A stretch of DNA of 64,000 bases from Lunularia cruciata (taxonomy: Eukaryota; Streptophyta; Marchantiopsida; Lunulariales; Lunulariaceae), in contig OX419756.1 in the NCBI GenBank assembly GCA_948567375.1, positions 2,671,001 to 2,735,000 on the forward strand, read 5' to 3'. How positions within the stretch are numbered: position 1 is the first letter of the stretch; every line of letters starts with the position of its first letter. Shown here in pieces: positions 11,183-21,848 of the stretch. A model generated the notes under the pieces. It saw only the letters and a list, made by a program, of their open reading frames with translations, ran no database searches and was not told the DNA's origin. The position numbers and the translations under genes were made by a program.

Positions 11183-11932
11183 GTGAACGACATGGTATAC
11201 GAACTATACCGTCCTGATAATGAGACCAAATGTGAAATTTTGTTTTTCCATGGACTTCAATTTGGAGATAGCGACGATTCTGAGATCTATTTATCAACTT
11301 GGAAGTCTGGAAATTTATCATCACGGGAAATTTGGCCTAAGAAATGGTTACCTGAGCGATTCCCATGGGCGAGAATTCTAGCTATAAGATATGATTCTCA
11401 TGTCATAACCTCAGCATATAGAGGTAGATTTGATCTTCATATTATTTCGGAAAGTCTGGCCCAAGATCTAGTTCATGCAGGGGTGGGGAAGTCGACTGCT
11501 TGCCCAGTGATATTTGCCGGGCACAGTTTTGGTGGACTTGTGATGAAACAATTATGTTTCTATGTCGATTATAAAAAAACTACTTCAGTATCTCAACAAG
11601 AAAAAGCACAGATGAAATGTTTGTTAGAGAGCATCAAAGGATTATTTTTCTATGGAACTCCTCATCATGGGATGTCACCACAATATGTTATACCCGTGCA
11701 AAATCCTAGTCCTTTAATGGAGTTGGTAAAAGTACTCAGCGCCGGAGCTGCAAGACTACATGAACACCTGGAGAACTTACAAGAGCGCTACAAATGGAAG
11801 GTTGGTGGAGTTGGAGAGATCAAGGAAACATGCTTGGCATGCGGAACGCGAAGACCGTTGTGGTTGCAGATCATGCTGGCAGGAGCTAATCTATGTAGCT
11901 GTGGTTTGACAGCAGTATGGCATGACAACTAC
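11183..11932 (+). pseudogene. Copy A exon: alpha/beta-hydrolase N-terminal part
   Basis: The exon follows acceptor GATGTTCAG and ends before donor GTACGT. It reads 250 codons. FFHG (residues 21-24) is the oxyanion-loop strand, GHSFGG (113-118) is the nucleophile elbow with Ser115, and GTPHHG (158-163) is the usual strand-and-loop of SERAC1-like hydrolases. The first codon here is GTG (Val), so it is not a translation start. The donor in copy B is the stronger GTAAGT. The C-terminal part of the exon is unusually Cys-rich (CLACG, CSCG), which is not typical of the family. Substrate unknown; SERAC1 relatives act on lipids. Confidence 0.8.
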
Positions 11933-12275
11933 GTACGTATCCTGTTATCCCCATCGGACTCCTCAGACGTCTCATAACACCTTTGTGATGCCAACAACTC
12001 AAATCTCACTTAATGTCGTCGCAAGCTGTAGTGAATTCAGAAATCAATGTGAATGGTCTTATGTCCACACAGAGCTCCGTACGGTACTTGGAACAAACGC
12101 AGAACAAACGCAGATCCTGACCAAGATATAGTAATGGACAAACTTTCTACAATTGAGATCATCTCGTGATTATCAATTTCCTCTCAACTTGGATGAGCTC
12201 CAATGGTCCAAATCTTACTCCATGAGTAAGATCAGGTCAATTTTACCAATTAAAGAGATATGCTAAAAGTCATAG

Positions 12276-12449
12276 GCCCTGCCATTTCTCGATGTCTATG
12301 TACAGAGTGATTTCAAAGGTATCCTTGTGGAGGAAGGATCGGCACGGCATGGTCAATTCACAATGGTGAATGCGGATCACATCTCATTGTGCCAACCTGA
12401 AACCCGGAAATCAAACTCTTACACACGTTTGGTAAACTTTGTTGAGCAG
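12276..12449 (+). pseudogene. Copy A exon: hydrolase C-terminal part with catalytic His
   Basis: The frame reads LPFLDVYVQ and VEEGSARHG, then ADHISLCQPE, which supplies the family's catalytic His, and ends FVEQ at donor GTATGT. Acceptors at CATAG (12275) or TACAG (12305) are both phase 0, so the exon start is uncertain. Compared with copy B it lacks one codon (3-bp deletion after the ARHG segment). It joins in frame to the NB-ARC exon. Confidence 0.7.
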
Positions 12450-12631
12450 GTATGTTTCAAGTTCGTTGCTGCACAGATTCTCTAACCCATATCTTGTCTG
12501 TCAGCATATATTTCTCTTCAAGTTGGCTTGATATGCTAGAAAATATTTTGAAGAAGTCTTCGCACATATTTTACTTTCATCATGTATAACAACTAGTTTA
12601 ATCAACCTATGTCCATTGTGCAATGTTTCAG

Positions 12632-13297
12632 GTTACTGGAATGGTGCAAGAACCCCGAAACTGGCCCCATTCTACAAGAAGCCTGAACACATATGCACCA
12701 CTTCCGGACCTAGAGGCAAGCGTTCGGGAAGCGTTGGAAGAGGAAGATGTAGTTTTGTTGTATGGCAATCCCGGAAGTGGTAAATCCACTCTAGCCAGAT
12801 ACATAAGACATTACTACTCACATAGTCCTTATGAACTGCGAGGCAGGAACAAAATTGCCGCTGGATCTAGCCGGGATGATCCGCTTTCTGAACCCAGGAA
12901 GTGCATCATCGTTTTCTTGGAATGTGGGTCCGGGGCGGATGTGGGATCCAAGCTGTCAGAACTTTTCCATAGCCTTGGTTCAGTGGCAAGTTCTAGGTCA
13001 GACTACAGTTCAGATAAAATTGTTCGCATCACACAAGAAATACGATCTGTACTCAAAATGCAAGAAACTTTGATAATCCTGGATGACGTATGGGAACAGC
13101 ATTTCATCAAAGCTTTCGTTGCTGACCTTGCGTTTGATTTACATCATCAAGTGAAATTTCTAATCACCTCCAGAATTTCCACCATATGGAATTCTTCAGT
13201 TCGCATAGAAATTCCACCAGTCAGCTTGGAGAACGCAGAACGTATCCTGGCTGCGCATGCAGGCTTTCCCCATCTCGAACTGCCCTCGGATTTGAAG
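12632..13297 (+). pseudogene. Copy A exon: NB-ARC nucleotide-binding part
   Basis: The exon runs from acceptor TGTTTCAG to donor GTTTGC, 222 codons. GNPGSGKST at 12764-12790 is the P-loop that binds ATP phosphate. LIILDDVW at 13070-13093 is the kinase-2 (Walker B) motif. KFLITSRIS at about 13154 is RNBS-B. The spacing matches plant NB-ARC and not TIR-type extras. The exon itself has no lesion and is nearly identical to 57921-58586 in copy B, more so than the hydrolase exon is. Confidence 0.85.
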
Positions 13298-13544
13298 GTT
13301 TGCGTTGCCATAACCTGCTAGTTTCATGATTTATTGCCACGGCCAAATTGTCCAACTTCTCTCTCTGTACTTACTATTGTAGTTATTTCATTTGATGATA
13401 TAACTTGTAACTTGATGGAGTTGCTGCGTAGCCGCAGATATGATATGAGGAATTATTTCTCGTATCAAGCAAAGATTATCAAATTGGATTATTGCTTGAC
13501 ACATATGTTTGCTGATTGCATCTAGTGGTACAAAACACTTGCAG

Positions 13545-14468
13545 GTTACTGTTGATCGTTTGGTAAAACGAACAGAGTGTAATCCATTGGCTCTGGCGAC
13601 GGTAGGATCGAGAATATGCAAGAGCAAGAACGAGGATCCCAAGGAGTGGATTCAGGTGACAAAGGATTACTCCAGCACCATCATTGGCCTCGGCGAAGGC
13701 GCAGATTCACATTTCACACCAGTATTTGATTCTCCGTATGAAAGAAATATTGGAGAAACATTGTTGTTGACATATAGACACTTGTCACAGGGTGCTAGAT
13801 GTCTGCTCATTTTGATCGCGAACTGTGATGGGAAAAGCATTCCCCGGCATGTTGTGCGCAAGCTGCACGCAAGAATTCAACTCCGAGAAGCAGAAAATCT
13901 GGTGATATTTAACAATCACGTCAAACAATTGACAGAAGATGGTACTATGCTGCAAGTCAACGCCGCTTCCACAATGTTGTTTGATCCGACACTTGCTCTC
14001 AGTTCCTCGCAGCCATACGCGGGCAGTTGCCATAACTATGAAACCCTGGGGTTTCATGATTTACAACGGAAGTTTGTCAACAACCACAATGAAACGAGGA
14101 ATAATGTCATGAAGGTGATGGATTCCTTACTGGGTACCTGTCGCGATGGAACATCCTCGGTACAAATCACGGTAGATGAACACCGCGGCGCACTCAAGGA
14201 GGTCCTTGCACTTTGCATTCTTTATTTAAAAAAGCCGTATGCACAGAGAGCCGCCGAATACCTGGGAATACTTGATCCAGATTTCAATCTTTTCAAGGAA
14301 CTACGGGTTGTACTAGAACCCCTTGTTACCCTGTTGTGTGAGCAACTCTTAGAGGACGAAGGGCGAAATCACGAAAACTCAGAGAGTGAGGAAGAGAGCA
14401 ACCAATCGTCAAAGAGAGAGTACGAGGTCGGAGCGGACTTGGACAAATCGGTTTGTTGTGCGAAGCAG
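13545..14468 (+). pseudogene. Copy A exon: NB-ARC ARC subdomains and linker
   Basis: It begins after acceptor CTTGCAG and ends at donor GTAAGG, 308 codons. CNPLALATVG (13578 on) takes the place of the GLPLA motif. LLLTYRHLSQGARC is the winged-helix start. LGFHDL (FHD at 14052-14060) stands for the MHD motif, with Phe in place of Met but the His-Asp pair kept. The end is an acidic, Ser-rich linker (SESEEESNQSS). The frame stays open about 110 bp into the following intron, which is retained reading only. Confidence 0.85.
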
Positions 14469-15081
14469 GTAAGGGAAGAATATTTCCTCCAGGATATATC
14501 AGTTCAAGTTGACGAGGAAGTGGAAACATGCGCGGAAAAATGTAGTGACATTGGCTCATTTCACCTAGTAAATGCATGAAACCAAATATTCGAACCTTAT
14601 CTATAAACATAAAAGGTAACTACGAGTTCTCTGAACATGAAAATTTTAGTAATTTTCATATTTGGGTAAGAATCGAGTCTACGGCTGTTTTATGTTATTT
14701 TTGTCTACGCCCATTGGAGAGATATTAAGCCGTACATCTCTTACCTGCTCTTGTGGAATTCCTCATGAACTCCTTGCAATACATTGCTATTAACCTAATC
14801 TACATAATTTCGCAAATGAACAACCACGGACGGGCGTCACTGACTATTTCATTTCATGACGTGTAATTCTTTCTGCTAGAGATCTTGTTTTAGTGATTGA
14901 CTTTAGTGGACATGTAGGATATGCATACAGTTGAAATGGTGCAACCTTTTACGGCGTAATTTTGCAACTCTCACTTTGAGTTTTTGAATTTGACTATAAT
15001 GAGAAACTAGAATCATCACAAATTGATCTTGTGTAGTTTTGCTCCTAGTGAGAAGAAGTGAACGCATTCCCCCTTGCGCAG
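14469..15081 (+). other. Intron of copy A before the ARM exon
   Basis: 613 bp, donor GTAAGG, acceptor TTGCGCAG. Collinear with 59759-60364 in copy B. No gene or RNA was seen inside. Confidence 0.7.
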
Positions 15082-17403
15082 TTAATGATCAAGATTGTTT
15101 GCAACGTGAACTCCATGATGATAGTCTTGTAACTTTGCTTGTCCTCTTTCAAGTTTGGGCCCGCTATTGCCACCGTATTACGCAACCTTAGCTACTCAAA
15201 GCTAAAGTCAACACTGGAGGGTCACATTCCCAGGACGATACAGAATTTGGTCAGTTCGTCGCACGGAGATATAAACCAATCACCGCCAATCCAGGCACTT
15301 CACTTGTATTGTCTTTCTCAGCTAGCGTTCCTCTCCGCTCCTCGACAAGAGATTCAAGGATTCCCCGGTGCCATTAAGGCAGTGGTGAATTCCTACTGGC
15401 CTGATCATGCGGATTGTTTTGTGCTCTCCATTTACAAACTAAACACTTTGACTGGTTTGGCCGTGGACGCTGTAGCTGGGAAGAAAATAGGAGAAGTCAG
15501 TGGCGCCATTCCGAAGATGCTGTCATTGATCCACAAGGCAAGCGGCGATATCGCTTCACAGGAGGCATTGATGCGACTTCTGCGGAATTTGACATGGAAG
15601 CATGAGTCAAATGGAAAGCAGATTGTGGAACAGCATGGCGCTGTTGAAGGATTGGTGAAGCTCTTGGATGGTGAGAAGAGCTCCAAGTTCCTTGAACATT
15701 TGGCAGATACGCTAGGGAATGTGGCAGTCGGAACCGAAGGAAACAAGAAAATAGGAGAAGTGAGTGGGGCCATCCGGAAGCTGCTGTCATTGATCCACAA
15801 GGAAAGCGGCGATATTGCTTCACAGGAGCCATTGATGAGAGCTTTGAGGAATTTGACATCGATGCATGAGTCAAATAGAAAGCAGATTGTGGAACAGCAT
15901 GGCGCTGTTGAAGGATTGGTGAAGCTCTTGGATGGTGAGAAGAGCTCCAAGTTCCTTCAACATTTGGCATATACTCTAGGGAATGTGGCAGTCGGAACCG
16001 AAGGAAACAAGAAAATAGGAGAAGTGAGTGGGGCCATCCCGAAGCTGCTGTCATTGATCCACAAGGAAAGCGGGGATATTGCTTCACAGGAGGCATTGAT
16101 GGGAGTTCTGCAGATTTTGACAGGAGGAAATGAGTCGAATAGAAAGCAGATTGTGGAACAGCATGGCGCTGTTGAAGGATTGGTGAAGCTCTTGGATGGT
16201 GAGAAGAGCTCCAAGTTCCTTGAACATTTGGCATATACACTAGGGGATGTGGCAATCGGAACCGAAGGAGACAAGAAAATAGGAGAAGTGAGTGGGGCCA
16301 TCCGGAAGCTGCTGTCATTAATCCACAAGGAAAGCGGGGATATTGCGTCACAGAAGGCATTGATGAGAGCTTTGAGGAATTTGACATCGATGCATGAGTC
16401 AAATAGAAAGCAGATTGTGGAACAGCATGGCGCTGTTGAAGGATTGGTGAAGCTCTTGGATGGTGAGAAGAGCTCCAAGTTCCTTGAACATTTGGCATAT
16501 ACTCTAGTGAATGTGGCAAGCGGAACCGAAGGAAAGAAGAAAATAGGAGAAGTGAGTGGGGCCATCCCGAAGCTGCTGTCATTAATTCTCAAAGACGATG
16601 GTAGTCCAGGATTACTACAGGCACTAATGAGTACCTTACAGCAATTAGCCTTGTTGGAGGCTAATCGGATGCAGATCATGGAGTATACTGGCAGTCTCGA
16701 GGGATTAGTGAAACTTATTGATGTTGGTAAGAGTTATGGGTACCTGAACGAGGTTTGTGAGACAATATATTTCCTGGCTATTGAAAGTGAAGGTGGGATG
16801 AGTATAGGGAATGTTCCTGGAGCTATTTCCAAGATGGTATCACTCGTCTTGCAAGATGATGGGGTTATCCCATATAACGTTCAAGAGACATTAGTGTTAG
16901 CCTTGCAACGTTTAATGGTGATCAAGGGTAACCGAAGGCAGATTCTAGAAAATCGGGGAACAATAGAGGGATTGTTGCAACTCGTGGATCGTTGGAAGAG
17001 CTCTCGGTACCTTGAAGGGGTGGCATCCATATTGGCTACAGTGGCAATCGACGCGGAAGGTACCCAGTACGCAGGAGTAGTTTCTAGAGCGATATCCAAG
17101 CTCGTAATCTCTGTCTTACAAGATAACGACAGTGGTGTATTTGAAGCGAAGTTGGTAGAATCTTTACTTGTTCGTTGCTTAATCTAGCTGGGCACACTTA
17201 AAGAGCTTGAAAGGCTTCTCAATAAGCATGAAGCTCATTGTGAAATTTTAAAGACTAAGAAAAGTCCAACCATATACGAGAGGTGCTCCGTGCGTTACAT
17301 GTTTGGCAACGAGCTTGATGATATGAAACCTTTTTGTTTAACATGGGGGGCCACAAGTAAGAACGGAAAAAACTGCCAAGTCACTTTTCAAAACACGGTC
17401 CTG
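15082..17403 (+). pseudogene. Copy A exon: armadillo-type repeat domain with stop codons
   Basis: After a unique N-terminal part (SSFKFGP... LSAPRQEI), about five units of 264 bp (88 residues) follow. Each begins near KIGEVSGAIPK and holds HGAVEGLVKLLDGEKSSKFL, i.e. two ARM-like helical repeats. Three diverged units come next. A one-base deletion near 15106 puts TAA in frame at 15130-15132, and one extra base near 15139 restores the frame. TAG at 17185-17187 is followed by 72 open codons (LGTLKELERLLNKHEAHC onward) up to a good donor, CTG/GTAAGT at 17403/17404. This suggests a recent nonsense change (CAG to TAG is likely) rather than the natural end. Confidence 0.8.
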
Positions 17404-18706
17404 GTAAGTCATACTCTGAATTTTGAAGCTTTGTCGGGGCCCTTGTTATGAAATATTGAATGAGGGAATGAACGTGGGGACAGTAGATCTGGGGTCAATG
17501 AAGAAAAAGGGAACTTGCATTTGGAATCCTCCTATCGACCGACGGGTCAATGAGTCCGTTTTACGAATTCTGACAATATTCTCTTAAAAAATTTAAAATA
17601 CGTATATTTTATATTTATATACTATTTGAACTAAATAGGATCACATGTAACTAATATATTGACACCATTAGAATTACAAAATTTGTGTATTAAAATCATG
17701 TATTTGGAATTGAAAACATATTGCACAATGATCGTATACCCGGAATAGAAAACATATTGGTTTGTCCACTACGATATAGATCTGGAACTGAATGTATATA
17801 GCAGAGCAGATTATTTGAAGTGTGAATGACTTAACAAGATAAAAAATATTCCCGTGGTAAGAATTGGAATGGGTGGCATCTATGTCTTCACTATGTAATA
17901 CATGCTCCATTAGCCGAAGAACTATTTGACTGATTCTTTTAATTGATATAAAATATAAAATCAGAAATTATTAGCATTTACTATATGAAAATTCCAAAGT
18001 CGTTAATATTTAATTCAGGTGCCTAAACAAATAAGCAAAAGTAAACTGAGAGTCATAAATGAATCAAGGAATTTTATATAACTCTAGCATCTAACTAAAG
18101 ATCTATGAATCATATACTCAATATTGCAATCCTCGCAAAATTATCAACAGAGTACTCCATCGGAGATTTCCGGAACCAGAAAACATGCAGTCCTCTCTTC
18201 TTCGATATCGATGGCTTTCTTTCCAAAGGTATATAGATGGACCCGAAGAGGCTATCATAGAAAGAGAATACAATACAAGAAAGAGACGAGGTGATCGACA
18301 TTTGATGCCAATAGTGCAACTGAATCAGAAGTGTTGATCAGGCTAATAGAACAAGGAATTCGTACTTAAAATACTGGAGCGGTTTTGAAGGCTCTATCAA
18401 TCTTGCAAAACTTGTAAAAGTCATGACATGATTTCAACGCAAACGCAATGCCTGTCAAGCTTGGCAGAAGACATCCTGAACCTACCGTAGTTCAACACGG
18501 CCGGCCTCACCTGGCCATGGCTAGTTAAGCTAAATTTATATGGGATTCCAAACTTCCTGAGTGATTTTCTCGGCTCTGCAATCCAGGAAGAATGAAACTT
18601 CGTCGATCCTAGACGAAAGGGTGCTAATCTCAGGTTCGGTAACGAGCATAGCTACATCTTATATTGTAAAGAAGTACAATCTATGAAAGAAAACTATATG
18701 ATAGTT
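17404..18706. other. Downstream of copy A, no gene recognised
   Basis: It starts with the donor GTAAGT of the last recognised exon, but no matching downstream exon was found. The rest is AT-rich with short chance frames. The true 3' end of the receptor gene is not identified in either copy. Confidence 0.5.
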
Positions 18707-19765
18707 TAAGATATAGGTAAATATTGCATCTACTCTAGAAATAGACAAAAGTAAAACTAAAAAAAAGAAATAAAGTAAAAGAAAGTAATTAAGCAAGAAC
18801 TTTAGTGTATTAGTAGATTGAGAATGCAAGCTAGTTCTTAACTATTATACTAATTGTGAGTACTTATTAGAAGATTCATTGTGGGTCAATTATAAGATCT
18901 ATATTATTTGAAGTATATTTAAGCTAGACTGTTATAGTAGTTATATCTTTGTGTTGATTGCTTGCACTAGATATGGCAACTAGATACTCCAGTGCCTTTT
19001 GGTACAACTGCCATAAGTCTACTTACAGGAAAACTTCATCTCTAACTTCCATTTTGTGGATTGAAGACCTCCTTTTACTATGTACAAGATGCTTCTACTT
19101 TGTAAATGAAAGACCTTCCCTGTACCTTCTATTAAGATAGAAGCAATTTGCTCAATTTAAGCTGATTTTGAGGAATTGGATTCCAATTAATACCTTAATC
19201 AATTCACTATGATGGATGCTTCTACTTTGTAAATGGAAGACCTTCATCCACTTTTCTACAACGAAAAAGGAAATTTGTATACTTTAAGGTAAAATTACCT
19301 TAAAGTATGCAAATTTACTTTTTCTTAGTAGAAAAGTGGATGAGTGTCTTCCATTTCAATTAATGCTTTAATCAATTCATGTCTTAATTATGGTATGTTT
19401 TAATTTATTTTTTCCCTGATCCAATCTTATGATGGTAAATTTGACCATAGTTATATTGTAACTTCAATTAATGCCTTAAGTATGGTGTGTTTCAATTATT
19501 AAAAGCTTGCCTTAATTAGCATGTTCCAATTGTTGTTTTTTCTTGATCCAATCTTATGATGGTAACTTTGACTATAATTTTATAGTAATTGAACATAGAA
19601 TTTTGGATATGTTCCTAATAGACTTTTTGTATCTTAGTAGAAAAATGGACAAATTTCCTCTAGTAGAGTGGTGTACAAAGGTCTTCCGCTTACAAAATAA
19701 AAACAAGAAGTTAGACTATGCGAGTATTGGGTAATAACAATATTGAGAACATATTCATCTCAAGG
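18707..19765 (+). repeat. Direct repeat R2, right of gene copy A
   Basis: This is the second copy of R1 in the same orientation, with about 200 bp of extra sequence that includes a long inverted repeat (19233-19354). Divergence is moderate, with many small indels. No protein domain was seen. Confidence 0.75.
19233..19354. repeat. Foldback inverted repeat, about 60-bp arms
   Basis: The left arm begins ATGGAAGACC and ends CTTTAAGGTAA. After two bases the right arm begins TTACCTTAAAG and ends GTGTCTTCCAT. The arms are nearly complementary over about 60 bp with a few mismatches. The structure lies inside R2 and is absent from R1, so it arose or inserted there. Confidence 0.8.
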
Positions 19766-20229
19766 TTGCATATCAGAATCAGATTTGTTGCAGGGTAGGC
19801 ACTAACCTATGTAATGGGCATTGAAGGTGCACAACAATACTCCCTAGAATTTAATCTCAAAATTTGAAATTAGATATAGTTTTGTTATGAGAGAAATATC
19901 AAGCTCACAATTCCCAACCTCTAAATCTAGAATTAGACATTCTGCTCTGAAGCAAGAAACATCAAACTTTCAATTCTTGAGCTCTCCAAATGCTACTCAT
20001 AGGCTTTTGTTACTTAATGAAATCTCCAACATTCACTAGATTTCCATGTCTAAAGAATGTCAACATCATTATTGACATTGAGACACTTTAATATCCACAT
20101 TTTTGGAATACCAAAATATGAAGATTGCAAGATCACCAAATGAAAAGCAAGTACCAAGGAGATTTTACATTTTCAAGTCAATAATAGAGAAGTTATACAC
20201 ATGGAGCGGATACAACACAATCCAAATGT
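19766..20229. other. Unassigned DNA between R2 and the G5 LTR
   Basis: No coding signal or repeat to other parts of the window was seen. It may include the outer part of the old G5 LTR, whose TG end could not be placed. Confidence 0.4.
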
Positions 20230-20695
20230 CATAATATTTGCTAAGAGCTAAAGTAAGAAGAATTAGATTCTCTTGCAAGTTTACATCTTAAGTAGATTTC
20301 ATATTTATAGGGAACTTACAAGGCTCTTGAGAAGCTTTCTAGAATCTGCCTTCTGAAAGTGCAAGCTAAGCTAACCAGGAAGCTTCTTGAGAAGTTTTCT
20401 TCTAGAAATTGTCTACTTGGTGTGCAAGCTAATCTAGTCCAGAAGCTTCCCAAGAAGCTTCTTTCTAGAAACCATCTACTTGGTATGCAAGCTAAGCTTA
20501 ACTAGAAAGCTTCCCAAGAAGCATTCTCTTAGAAGTTGCCACTTGACATATATATTACCTAACACTTGGTAAGTACCAAGAAGCTTCCTAAATAATTCTA
20601 GAATAATTTTATAATTCTTGGCTAATTTGGCTAATTTGTTACATTATTAGTCTTGACTAACTCGTCTATAAACTCCATATTGTTGTAAATTCTCA
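20230..20695 (-). repeat. 3' LTR of G5, old and diverged
   Basis: The right side matches the G-family LTR end (CTCCATATTGTTGTA against CTCCATATTGTTACA), followed by the same internal sequence (CTCTAGTTGGTGATGTCC). It has TATTTATAGG (TATA on the minus strand, about 20310) and several GAAGCTTC-type motifs, but is more diverged than the LTRs of G1-G3. The outer limit is approximate. Confidence 0.6.
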
Positions 20696-21425
20696 CACCT
20701 CTAGTTGGTGATGTCCTTGTTACCATGGAAGCTTCAAATTTCTAGATGGTCTTTTTTTCATTATGGAGTTGAGAAAGAGGCCTTAGGTGACATTATGAAG
20801 CGGATACACTTTCCAAAGGACTTTGTACTCAATATGTTGTTGTGACCATTGATGGGGATGAGGAGAAGAGGGGGTTGGACACAAGTAGGAAAGGAAGATG
20901 AATTAGAAACAAAGGATTTCAATTTGGAAAAATGAAAGACATGGTATATTTATATATGACTAGGCAAGGTAAGAAGATTAGAATGTATGATTTGGGTGAC
21001 ATTAAATGGACCTATCCAATTAGGAGCAAGTTTACAAAATTAGGTATCAAGTGGAAGGGGTAAGTTACTAGATGAAAGTATGACCTTATCATTGAGTTGA
21101 AAGGTGAGATCACAATGATGTTGATTGCATATCACTTTTGACAATTTTGAGCAACAAGCAGATGAGAGTTGACTTGTTGTAAAGAGTCGGATATTGTGGT
21201 CAAGAAGGTGGAAGTATGAGAAATGTGTAGAAGGAGCAAGAAGAGAATTTGGAACAAGTGGGTCTTAGCCAAAATTAAGGAAGCAAGGAAAGAATTTGTG
21301 CTTGCATACTTGGAGTTGTTGTAGGCAAATTCAACAGCCGTAATGCATGCATCCTTGTTAGTATGGTGAATATTGACAAAGACACAAAGCTTATCTTCCA
21401 AGGTGCAATTTGCACATTTGGTTTG
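20696..21425 (-). mobile_element. G5 chromovirus, left part (chromodomain and integrase end)
   Basis: Minus-strand internal sequence is collinear with the chromodomain-to-integrase part of G2 and G3, with many stops. It is cut at 21425 by G2. It resumes at 52230: GTTTG is found at 21421-21425 and again at 52230-52234, and the two sides join into the text found uninterrupted in G2 and G3 (about 22650 and 36285). G5 is therefore the oldest host of the nest. Confidence 0.85.
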
Positions 21426-21848
21426 TGTAAAAGACCAAAATCGAGGAGAGAAATAGGAGAATGGAAACTCACATTGGGACACTTGAATGAGGGAAAACTC
21501 CGAATGCCTAGCATGAGCTTCGGCTTCGGTATTTATAGGTAACATACAAGACCCTTGAAGTTTCTCAAGAAGCTTCCTTGAGCCGCTTTCTTGGAGTGCA
21601 AGTCAAGTTAACCAAGAAGCTTCTCAAGAAGCTTCCTTTTAGAAGCCGCCTACTTGGCATGCAAGCTAAGCTAGTTAGAAGCTTCTAGAAGCTTCCTTCT
21701 AGAAGCTACCTGCTTAGGGCGCAAGTTAACTAGTTGGGAAGCTTCTCAAGAAGCTTCTTAGATGCTTCTAGAATATTCTAGGCTATTTTGTCTTATTATC
21801 TACTTTGTAAGCCTGACTAACTTCGTTGCTAAACTCTATATTGTTACA
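21426..21848 (-). repeat. G2 3' LTR with heat-shock-element array
   Basis: It ends TGTAAAAG ... TGTTACA on the + strand. TATTTATA at 21530-21537 is the TATA box of the minus-strand promoter. Upstream in transcription sense lie GAAgcTTCtaGAAgcTTC at 21678-21695 and TTCtaGAAtaTTC at 21766-21778, both perfect heat shock elements, plus several GAAGCTTC pairs. Confidence 0.85.

Larger units (their letters stand above)
8551..17403 (+). repeat. Segmental duplication, copy A (paired with 53800 to the window end)
   Basis: Non-coding flank, introns and exons from about 8551 are collinear with 53800 onward, at a constant offset of about 45.25-45.29 kb. Early anchors are TTCCAGAATCAGACT and AATAGTGTCCAGCT, followed by the whole receptor gene. 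NB-ARC exons and their intron are almost identical between copies. The hydrolase exon and upstream region differ more. Confidence 0.92.
11183..17403 (+). pseudogene. Receptor gene copy A: hydrolase - NB-ARC - ARM repeats, probably inactive
   Basis: Five exons are supported by conserved splice sites and by comparison with copy B: 11183-11932, 12276 (or 12306)-12449, 12632-13297, 13545-14468 and 15082-17403, all with phase-0 junctions. The deduced order is SERAC1-like alpha/beta-hydrolase, nucleotide-binding NB-ARC switch, then armadillo-type repeats as the likely sensor or scaffold. Plant hydrolase-NBS receptors (HNL class) are known from liverworts, normally with LRRs; here the C-terminus is ARM-like. 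Lesions are a one-base deletion near 15106 that leads to TAA at 15130-15132 (frame restored by one base near 15139), and TAG at 17185-17187 in an otherwise open exon. The likely outcome is a protein cut before or within the repeat domain. Confidence 0.8.

Noticed and set aside
11922..12131. 69-codon frame after the first hydrolase exon
   Set aside because: It lies in an intron; the equivalent in copy B is not open in the same way.
13388..13642. Minus-strand 84-codon frame across the NB-ARC intron
   Set aside because: Antisense to a confirmed splice acceptor and coding exon, with no domain.
15432..16679. Long minus-strand open frames over the copy A repeats
   Set aside because: They are antisense shadows of the periodic ARM units and carry no domain.
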